DNA of 64,000 bases from the NCBI GenBank assembly GCA_031835245.1, contig JAVKOQ010000098.1, positions 32,501 to 96,500 on the forward strand, written 5' to 3'. The position numbers and the translations under genes are program-made. Position 1 is the first letter of the stretch. Every line of letters begins with the position of its first letter. Positions 55,605 through 64,000 of this stretch are shown piece after piece. The notes under the pieces were generated by a model. The model was not told the DNA's origin, searched no databases, and saw nothing but the letters and a program-made list of their open reading frames with translations. This stretch comes from Balamuthia mandrillaris. Lineage: Eukaryota; Discosea; Longamoebia; Balamuthiidae.

Positions 55605-56385
55605 AAGGCAAGCAATCAAACAAACACACACAAAAACAAAGAGACTTCTCTTGTGTTTGTGTGATGTTAACGGTAATGGAGTTTTCCTTTGAGTGAACCC
55701 CAAGCACTATATAGGGTTTCTGCATTTGGCGTTTCGGGTGGATAAGGAGAACGCTCGGAGCTCAACCGTAATGTCAAAAAGCAGAGGCATCTGACGGCAC
55801 GCTTTGCTGGGCATACCCACCGAATTCGAGAGCTCAACATTTCCATTGAGGTTGAACTCTTTTGGTGGTCACATGCACAGTTTCAGCTGGCAATGATCAG
55901 GCCATTTGAACCAAACTCTGGCGAGGAAACGTTACCAAACCGACTCTGCCACTCCCTTTCTTTCTTTTCTTTTTTTTTTTTTTTTGTTTCCTTCCAGTGC
56001 AGCAAAACAGCGGAGCAAAGGCGGAAGCGGTCGGTCTTCAGGGCTGCGGCTAAAGAGAGACCTGAATGTCGACAGCAATCTTTTTGTCTACACATATTCC
56101 ATTGTCCGCAAATAATCCTTTGTCTACAAGAAAACAAATACCTTCAACAGGTCGGGTCCCCATGTCACCAGCCATGGATTTAAAGGACACTTTTGATTTG
56201 TTGGTCGCCCACCTCCGTTTTCCCTCCCCCATGCAAGAATAATTTTAAGTCACGCGGAAAAAGAAAAAGAAAAGAAGAGAGACGAAAAAGACCAAGCAAG
56301 TAGTGCTCCCCTCCTAGGCCTTGCCTTTATTATTATTTTTTTTTTTTCGGCGCCTCTGGACAAGAAGAACAGCAAGAGAAAAGAG
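55605..56385. other. intergenic region before the SNARE gene
   Basis: The stretch includes a GTCGAC core at 56068 followed by GTCTACACATATTCC and TTGTCTACAAG, which look like decayed copies of the same motif. A short open frame near 55760-55930 reads HLTARFAGHTHRIRELNISI and might be a gene relic, but I recognise no family. Poly-T at about 55970 and 56330 flanks it. Confidence 0.4.
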
Positions 56386-57637
56386 ATGACGATCATCTAC
56401 TCGTTGGTGGCAAACGGATCGACCGTTCTGGCGGAGTACTCCCCCAACACGGGCAATTTCATGGACATTGCCCGCCAGCTCCTGAGGGAGATCCCTCTTC
56501 ACAAGCACAGAAAGTCTTATGCTGCTCAAAAGTACGAATCTTTTCCCCCCTTTTTTTTTCTTTCTTCTTCCATCCTCTTGCTTTCTTCTTTAAACAGAAC
56601 TGCTTGCTCTCTACTTTTTTCTCATTAAAATTATTTGCTTTTTTTTTCTGCTCTCTACTTTTTTCCTCATCAAAATGACTTTTTTTGAATCGCATTCAAA
56701 TGTCTTATTTTTCTTTTCTCTTTGTTTATTTTTTTTAAAAAAACCGATAGTACTATTTTCCACTACATGGTTGATGATGGGGGCCTCATCTTTCTTTGCA
56801 TGGCCGACGCGGACAGCGGCCACAGGATCCCCTTCTCCTTCCTGGAGGACATTCGCTCCCGCTTCACCAGCCAGTTTGGCAGGGCTGGCTATCAGACTGC
56901 CACGGAGAACTCCCTCGACGATGCCTTCTCCAGAACTTTGCAGCAGCAGATGGTTTGTTCCTCTCGTTTTCATTCTCGTTCTCTGTTTTCTCTTCTCGTT
57001 CTCTCGTTCTCCTCTATTCTGTGCGCTCTATATTTGCTCGTCTTATAGGCTCACTATCCTGCTTTTAATTCGCTTTCGATCCTTGTTAAATACATATACA
57101 GCACTTCTTCAACACGGACAAGGAAGCGGATCAGATCAGACGTGTTCGAGGAGAGATTGATGCCGTGAAAGAAGTGATGGTGCAAAACATCGATAAGGTA
57201 CTTGAGAGAGGCGAAAAGATTGAAGTACTGGTGGACCAAACGAACAAGCTCCAAAGCAAATCCTACACATTCAAGAAGAAGAGTACCACTCTCAAGCGGT
57301 ATGTTGCTCTCACCTCTTCTCTTTTGTGCTTCTCTTTTTTTCCTGCCTCCTCCTCTCTCTTTGTCTCTATCTCCGCTCTCCTGATGTTTGTATTCTGCCT
57401 TCAACAAATAGCCAACTGTGGTGGAAGAACGTGTACTTGTGTGGTTGCATCATTGCCTGCATTGTGGTACGTTCTCTCTTTTCTCTTTCTCTATTGTCTC
57501 GTTCCTTCTTTTGCGGTTCTTTGGTTTCTTTTCATAATCGTATTCTGTAAACAATCATATTAAAAACAAACAAACAGATAATAGTCGCCGTGATACTTCT
57601 AATCATTCTTTGGAAGCTGGGCGTGTTCAAGAAGTAA
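56386..57637 (+). CDS. VAMP7: VAMP7-like longin R-SNARE
   Basis: Five exons (56386-56531, 56751-56952, 57102-57298, 57412-57466, 57578-57637) close in phase to 219 residues, the usual VAMP7 length. The longin domain spans 1-115 (IIYSLVANGSTVLAEYS, FHYMVDDGGLIFLCMAD). The SNARE helix follows (QIRRVRGEIDAVKEVMVQNI) with the zero-layer Arg about 152 in VLERGEKIEVL. WWKNVYL precedes the membrane anchor (about 192-213), and only a few residues follow. It acts in fusion with late endosomes, lysosomes or vacuoles. Every intron is short. The annotation is secure. Confidence 0.94.
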
Positions 57638-58025
57638 AATGGAAAGCCCTTATTTTCGTCTTCCCTTTCTCTCTCTCTCTCTCTCTCTGATTTGTTTTCT
57701 CTTATACTACTGTAACCGTTCACTCTGTTCTTGACATCTTTTTTTTCAATCCAATTTATTTTTAAACGCAACCTCTTTTATTTTTTCAATCTTCGTTTTT
57801 ATTGTTGGTGTTGTTGTTCTTCCTCTTCCTGTTCTTGCCTCTTTTTTTTTTTTTTCTTTGCTATTTGGATTTCTGTCGACAACATTAGGATAACAAATTT
57901 AGGTGTGGAAGCGGAAAAAAGAGAAAACCGGTTCAAGCAAAAAGGGGAACCGAAAGGACGACAGCAAAGCAACGGAATACTTCATTGCACGCTTCTAGGA
58001 AGGAACAATAGAGCAACAAAAACAA

Positions 58026-58424
58026 ATGCTGAAACGATTTGCAACGCCATCAATATCATCATCAGCATTACTTCTGCTTCTTCCTGCGATCTGCTTTCTT
58101 CTTCTGTTTCTTTTCGTTGAAACTACGAAAGGAGGATCCATCGTGACGACCTGCCAAGACTGCGGGGTGGAGAGCTTTGAAAACTTTGTGCGGTTCACCT
58201 TGCAGCAGAAGCTCCCTAAGGGGAACTATATCGGGGTAACGGTGGCCGATGTCAACGGTGACCTCTACCCGGACGCTTTGGTCTTTCGAGAGGCGAGCCC
58301 TCCGTTGCTCTATCTCAACCTTGCTGATGGAACCGGAAGCCTCAATACTTCAAGTGCGTTTTCTTCTTCTTTTTCTTCTACTTCTACCCCTCCTCCTCCT
58401 ATTTTTTATTGTCACATCGTTCTG

Positions 58425-58457
<33 letters not shown>

Positions 58458-61136
58458 GTTTTTGCACATGTTCTGAATATTAAAATAACAAACTTTTTTT
58501 TTTAAAAAACAGCCATCGAACCGATTGCGGGATTTGGCAGCAGAGGACTGCTCAAGGACTTTGACGGGGATGGCTTTGCCGACATCCTCACCAGTGGCCG
58601 AGCCATCTTTTGGGGAGACGGCACGCTCCACTATGATTCAAAAAACATTTTGCAATGGGGAGAGGAATTGGGGTTGACAGGATTGCAAGTGGGCGCTTTC
58701 GTGGCCTATGATTTCGATGGAAATGGCCTGCTGGACATCTTGGCCACGAGCAATAACTACCAGACGGCGGACGAGCGGAGCGTCATTCTGTTGAACCAGG
58801 GAGGACGAAAGTTTAGCTTGGGACCCACGTTTTCTGGAAGGGCAACATTTAGTGCTGCTTTGGTATAGCTTTCGTTTCCGTTTTTTATTTTTCGTCCTAT
58901 TTCTGTTCGTTGTCTTCTTTTGTTTTGTTTACTCTTTTAACATGAATGACAAACAAAAGGGAGACTTGGATGGAAATGGAATTGTAGACATTGTGTTTGC
59001 GGAGAACACAGAAGATCCAAGTCGAGCTATTTTTGGTGTTAGTCGTGATCCCCTCGTCTTTAAGGAGGGACCGGTCTTCCAGTCTCCTGGCAAACAAGCG
59101 GATGCCGTAATATCCATCTCCTTCATCTTGCTTTCTTTCTTGTTTGTTTCTTTCCATCGTTTTTATTGCTGTTAACCTCTTCCTTTTAAACAACAAACCA
59201 AACAGGCAATGGTGGACTTTGACAGGGATGGAGACTTGGATGTTGTCCTTGCGAGCAGATGGAACGACCAAACCACCATTTGGAGGAATAACGGTCGTGG
59301 AGAGTTTCCTCTGGATGATAAGATAGATCTCGTACGCCATTCTTATGCTCCTTTCCATTTCATTCTTTACTCTTTTGTCTTTTCTCATTCCTGTGCCTAC
59401 TTTAAAAGGGCGCCTTTCGAGCATGGACAGTAGTTGCGGAAGACATGAACGGCGACCAATGGCCAGACCTTGTTATTGGCACCGGCAACTACGGCACTCA
59501 AGTCCTTCTCATGAATGAACGCGGCACCTTTCGTCCTCCCGTAGAATTCCCTAAGGATGCCAAAGATACGGTCGGGAGAGCTATAGGCGTGGCTGACTTC
59601 GATGCCAACGGAAGTCCTGACATCTTCTTTGCCAACCAACGGAACGGAGGAGGATCCAAACAGAGCGAACTGTGGGTGAGCAACTGTATGTGCAGTCAAA
59701 CGGTGGACAGTTTGTATGACTTTGATGAAGGGATGGTGGCCTTTCCAGAACGTTTCAACCGGATAGTCTCTCCTTCTTCTCCTGGATCGTCTGTTTCTTC
59801 GTCGAGCGAAGGATGGTGGTTTTCTTCTTCATCTTCTTCTTCTTCTTCATCAGATGACAACAACGAAGAGTCGAAAGAAGAACAGTCGGTCACGACTTTT
59901 ACGAACACAACCCCTTCTTTCCGGGTTGGACCGTTTAACCCTAATAGCAACAATAACTCTTCTGATTCTTCCTTTGACTTTGCTGAAAGTAGCAGCTTCA
60001 ATGAGAGCGCCCCAACGTCTGCAATGTCGCTAAACTCTTTCTTCTTGACCATCAGTGAAGTCACTCCCAACAACTCTCTTACTATTCCAGAACGTACTCT
60101 TCACATTCCCACTGCTGGGTACTCCTTCTTCACCTACAAGAAGCAAGGCATCACCCGCTTAGCCTTTCAAATCTCGGGCCTGCACCTTAGCGACAACGAT
60201 GACGAAGAAGGAGAAGGAGAAGGAATCAGCTTGTTTTGGGAGTTTATTCTACCCAAAGAGGATGGAACTGTTTTGGAAGGAGGGGTGGAATTTCTGTTGA
60301 AGGCCAACACGACGCGATGGAGCATGACCGTGGCGGGGTGGCCCTTCCTCTCACCCAACAATCGACTTCGGGTGGCGGTGAGGCTTCAAGGAGATCGTGG
60401 TCATTTCTATGAAGCACCAGACGAAGATGAAAGCAGTTATGAAGAAGCCGAAAGTGATGAAGAAGAGGAAGAAGTGCATGGAAGGAGCACAAACGTGTTG
60501 AAGACAGAGGGATGGAAGGTGATGGTAAGTACAAGTACTTATGCAGCTGTGGGAAATTCTTCGTTAACGAATGGAAATGGAGAGGAAGAAAGATGGAGAG
60601 TGGATGGCGTGGTTAGCTCCTGGAATGCAGATGACCAGGTCATCTACTTCTTTGTTACTCTTCACAACAACACGGTAGAAGAAGGTAGCGATGAAGAAGA
60701 AGATGGAGAGGTGGAATCATCGTCTTTATCTTCCTCATCTTCCTCATCATCTTCGGGCGAAACACCGCCGCCACCTCCAAAAGAACGACCCAAGTACAAA
60801 GGACCCAAAGTCACATTCGACTCTTTCATCAAAGTGGGCAGAGACAACAAGAAAGGAGGGGATGATGGAGGTAATGATGGCCATAGCAGCAGCTCGGAGG
60901 AGGATGACGGCAAGCTAGCCCAGCTGCTCTCCACCAAGAGCGGAGACCTGACCATGATCCTGACCATCGTGCTGCCCACCATCGCGGTGGTGGTGATTGT
61001 TGCCATAGTGGCGGGCACCATCTGGCTGGTGAGGAGGAGGAGGGTGAGCAGGAAAAAGTGCGTCCGGCAGCTGACGGCCAGCATGTCCTCACGGCCTGTG
61101 TCCTCCGCTGCACAAAACCCATTGTTTGTAAATTAA
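58026..61136 (+). CDS. FG-GAP/VCBS-repeat type I membrane protein with NPLF tail
   Basis: Five exons (58026-58353, 58513-58862, 58960-59106, 59206-59331, 59409-61136) close in phase to 892 residues. A signal peptide (ALLLLLPAICFLLLFLF) is followed by seven calcium-loop repeats: DVNGDLYPDA, DFDGDGFADI, DFDGNGLLDI, DLDGNGIVDI, DFDRDGDLDV, DMNGDQWPDL and DFDANGSPDI. Seven such units fit a seven-bladed propeller like the integrin alpha head. A Ser-rich linker, a beta-rich stretch, one membrane helix (about 834-858) and a basic 34-residue tail ending QNPLFVN follow. Introns fall between repeats. It is probably a surface receptor. No Calf/thigh domains or GFFKR motif are seen, so it is not a true integrin alpha. 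Confidence 0.88.
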
Positions 61137-61350
61137 AACCCACCTTGGTTTTTTTTGTGTTTTAAAGTTTAACTAAGAGATAATAGTTTTTTTGTGTTTT
61201 ATCGTTTTAATTTTAAAATTGTTTTTATCGACAAGAATATTTCAGCAAATTATTAGTTGTTGTTGATAATCTCGATAGGATTTGATTATCTGTCGATATT
61301 TTGGATATATCGACACTGTTATTTTCAGGATGAAAACATGTGAAGTATGT

Positions 61351-61438
61351 GTCGACAAATAGATTTAAGGTGATTAACATGTAAAGTATGTGTCGACAAA
61401 TAGATATAAGGAGATGAATATGTAAAGTATTCGTCGAC
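61351..61438 (+). promoter_or_regulatory. three GTCGAC motifs upstream of KLHDC4
   Basis: Cores start at 61351, 61392 and 61433, exactly 41 bases apart. The first two lie in nearly the same sequence, AGTATGTGTCGACAAATAGA; the third reads TATTCGTCGACAAAAG. The last ends 57 bases before the KLHDC4 ATG. Related ATCGACA/TCGATA half-copies occur from 61227 to 61315. Confidence 0.65.
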
Positions 61439-61494
61439 AAAAGAAAAGAAAAAAGAATAAAGAAAAAAGAAAAAAAAGAAAAAAAGAAAAAAAA

Positions 61495-62233
61495 ATGGGA
61501 AAAAGAAACAAAAGAAAGACTTTAGCCAAGAAGAGGGGAGTGGAGAAGAAGGCCAAGAACCCCAACAAAGAGCTCCAAAAGGCCCAGAAGAAGGCCCAAA
61601 AGGGGCGACAGAAGGATGAGGACGACCTCGACAAGCTGCTGGCCTCCTTCAAGGCGCAGGACCTGGCGGAGGCGGCGGTGAAGGCGGAGCGCGCGGAGGG
61701 CGGCCGCCCCAAAGGCCGCAACAACTTCTCCATGGTGGCCCACCCCAAGAAGAAGGAGCTCTTCCTCTTTGGCGGGGAGAGCTACTTTGGCGGCAGGGAG
61801 ACCTACCACAGGGACGTCCACCGCTTTGTCATCAACAAGGACGAGTGGTACACGATCACCAGCAATAGGAGCCCCCTGCCGCGCGCCTCCCACCAGTGCG
61901 TGGTCGTCAGCGTGCACAACGGGCACTTTATGTACATGTTTGGAGGGGAGTTTGCCAACCCTGGTTTGTCCCGCGCACGCTTTTTTTTTGTCTGTCCCTT
62001 TGCTCTTCTTGCGCTGTTCGTTGTTTACGCTCTTTGGTCTTCTCTCACTCTCTCTCTCTCCTCCATGCTCTCTCTCACTCACTCTCGCTCTGCTTTCACT
62101 GCTCTTTGGTCTTCTCTCGCTCTCTCGCTCTCTCGCTCTCTCACTCCCTCACTCTCTCGCTCTCTCGTTCCTGTCTATCCTCTCTTCTTGTGTCTCTCTC
62201 TCTTCTCTCTCTTCTGTTTTCTCTGCTTCTCTT

Positions 62234-62274
<41 letters not shown>

Positions 62275-62564
62275 AAACAAAAAACATAAAAACCACAACA
62301 AACAAATAACATAACAAAAGGAGGAGACAAGTTTCGTCACTTCGGAGACTTGTGGCGAATGGACCTACAAACCTATGAATGGGAGGAGCTGAATAGCGGC
62401 AACCAAAAGCAACAACCAGGGCCTAGCCCTCGTTCCGGCCATCGCATGGCCGTTTGGAAGCAGTACATTGTCCTCTTTGGTGGTTTTTATGATACCTATA
62501 CCACCACCAAATACTACAATGACGTTAGTGTTATCCCTTCCTTAATCTTCTTTCTTTTTCACTC

Positions 62565-62604
<40 letters not shown>

Positions 62605-64000
62605 TTTGCTGACAAATGTAGCCAAAAAACCAAGTTATGGTTATGGGATCTCCACAACGCCCGTTGGCATGAAGTCAAGTTTGGCCCACGAACAGAGATG
62701 CCCGCTCCTCGCTCCGCCTGCCCTCTCTCCGTGTGGGAGGACACTCTCTATGTCTTTTTCGGCTATTCGAAAGAAGTGAAGTCTTCTTCCTCTTCGTTTC
62801 TCCCTTCAAACACGCAACAACGAAAGAAAGGAGGAAAGAAAGGAGCCGATGAAGATGAGTTGGAAGATAGCTCCGTTGGAATCATTCACAGTGATGTTTG
62901 GTCTGTTAATTTGGTGGCTCCAACAACAAGCGAAGAAGAAAAGGGAGAAGAGAGCAAGAAGCAGACCCAAAGTGCTCCCAAATGGACCAAGCTGAAGAAT
63001 AAGGGGGTGGTGCCGTCTCTTCGGGTTGGCTTTTCGATGTGCACTCACAAGAAGAATTGCGTCTTCTTTGGTGGAGTGTAAGTTCTCTTTTTCTTGTTCT
63101 TCTCTTTCGTTTCGACTAATTACACTTGCTTTTATTTGTTCAAGGCATGATGACCCAGATGACGGAACGAGCACTTTTTACAACGACCTGTACGCTCCTT
63201 TTTATACTTGTCCATTCCCTCTCCCTCTCCCTCTCCCTCTCTCCCTCTCCTCTCCCTCTCCCTCTCCCTCCCTCTCCCTCTCCCTCTCCCTCTCCCTCTC
63301 CCTCCCTCTCTCCTCTCCCTCTCCCTCTCCCTCTCCCTCTCCCTCTCCCTCTCCCTCTCCTCTCCCTCTCCCTCTCCCTCTCCCTCTCCTCCCTCTCCCT
63401 CTCTCTCCCTCTCCCTCTCCCTCTCCCTCTCCCTCTCCCTCTCCCTCTCCCTCCCTCTCCCTCTCCCTCTCCCTCTCCCTCTCCCTCTCCCTCTCCCTCT
63501 CCCTCTCCCTCTCTCCCTCCCTCTTTCCCTTTCCATCTCCGTGTTTCTTTGCAGCTTACCAACTCACCAACTTGTAGTTACTTGTTCAACATGAGCAATC
63601 AACGTTGGAGCCCCTTGCCTCTCCTCGCCTCCAAAACTCAGCAACAACAATCCCACAACAAATCGTCTGACGACGAGGAAGAAGCCCAAGCAAAGGAGGA
63701 AGAAGAAAGTGAGGAAGAGGAAGAAGCACACCAAGAGGACCCATCTCCGTCCGCTGCCGCGAATGCAGACGAGCTGATCGCTCCTGCGGGCCGCTTCAAA
63801 GCGCAAACCTGCGTCATCAACAACACGATGTACCTGTTTGGTGGCGTGATGGAGCACAACAAGAAGGAGTACTACTTTGACGATCTGTACAGCTTGGACC
63901 TGCAGAAGCATCGAAAGTTTGAGCAGCTGGCGGGTTGGTCGCAAGCGGAAACTGTGGGCCGTCGTATGAAGAAAGACGAGGAGGAAGAAGAGGACAGTGA
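61495..64000 (+). CDS. KLHDC4: KLHDC4 kelch-repeat protein, 5' part
   Basis: Exons 61495-61963, 62321-62523, 62635-63077, 63145-63189 and 63578 onward join in phase; the gene runs off the window. The Lys-rich N-terminus (MGKRNKRKTLAKKRGVEKKA) and DLDKLLASFKAQD match KLHDC4. Kelch repeats follow: KKELFLFGGE, FMYMFGGEFANPGGDKF, SPRSGHRMAVWKQYIVLFGG, LYVFFGYSKE, NCVFFGGV and TMYLFGGVMEH. They form a beta-propeller. The family is conserved across eukaryotes with poorly known function; the yeast relative is Kel3. The third exon begins after AACCAAG, not the nearer AG. Introns 1, 2 and 4 are dominated by CT or CCCTCT repeats. Confidence 0.93.
62040..62270. repeat. CT-rich intron repeat
   Basis: CTCTCT with CTCG and CTTTGGTCTT interruptions, including a partial duplication of TCACTGCTCTTTGGTCTTC-like sequence, in KLHDC4 intron 1. 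It is pyrimidine on the sense strand. Confidence 0.85.
63211..63533. repeat. CCCTCT microsatellite
   Basis: More than 300 bases of CCCTCT with occasional CCCTCC or CTCT slips, all inside one KLHDC4 intron. It is pyrimidine-only on the sense strand. Open frames across it on both strands are artefacts. Confidence 0.97.

Noticed and set aside
63140-63562. Gly/Arg/Glu-repeat proteins on the minus strand
   Set aside because: Both strands of the CCCTCT intron repeat are open by composition only.

Overview
The window is nuclear DNA from an intron-rich, unicellular-looking eukaryote that I cannot place to a lineage. Support for this: about twenty genes, nearly all split by short GT-AG introns; housekeeping proteins found only in eukaryotes (CDC6, TRIP13/Pch2, CRIPT, a VAMP7-type SNARE, a choline/ethanolamine phosphotransferase, BOLA3, KLHDC4); chromovirus-type LTR elements and a Mutator-like DNA transposon. 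Exon models were built by hand from splice sites, reading-frame phase and protein-family similarity. Where every intron phase closes on a multiple of three I say so.

Bases 1-8,100 are a gene-poor, AT-rich repeat island. It holds a possible last exon of an upstream gene, one old chromovirus-like Ty3/gypsy element (1844-5802) with a second LTR inserted into its own 3' LTR, several solo LTRs with 4-bp target-site duplications, and a fragment of an HSP70 lid. At 8.8-14.3 kb the first exons of a NAK-family kinase and the last exons of an ANTH-domain protein lie on either side of a complete-looking Mutator-like transposon (9255-12949).

From 14.3 kb onward genes are tightly packed on both strands: TDP2-like nuclease (-), F-box/WD40 (-), Cys-rich DUF4114 membrane protein (+), PPR protein (-), a 1,947-residue ankyrin protein with a C-terminal membrane anchor (-), CDC6 (-), a dead PFA-DSP phosphatase of the OCA/Siw14 type (+), TRIP13/Pch2 (+), a coiled-coil protein (-), F-box/ankyrin (-), CRIPT (+), choline/ethanolamine phosphotransferase (-), a CTK3-like CTD-interacting protein (+), a second F-box/WD40 (-), BOLA3 (+), a VAMP7-like longin SNARE (+), a seven-repeat FG-GAP membrane protein (+) and KLHDC4 (+, cut by the window end).

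No operon logic is expected. Three signals link loci. A GTCGAC palindrome, usually followed by AAATA or separated by TAAATATC, recurs in the 5' regions of about half the genes. Introns carry CT microsatellites that are almost always pyrimidine on the sense strand. Two unrelated surface proteins end in NPLF/NPLY cytoplasmic motifs like those of integrin tails.
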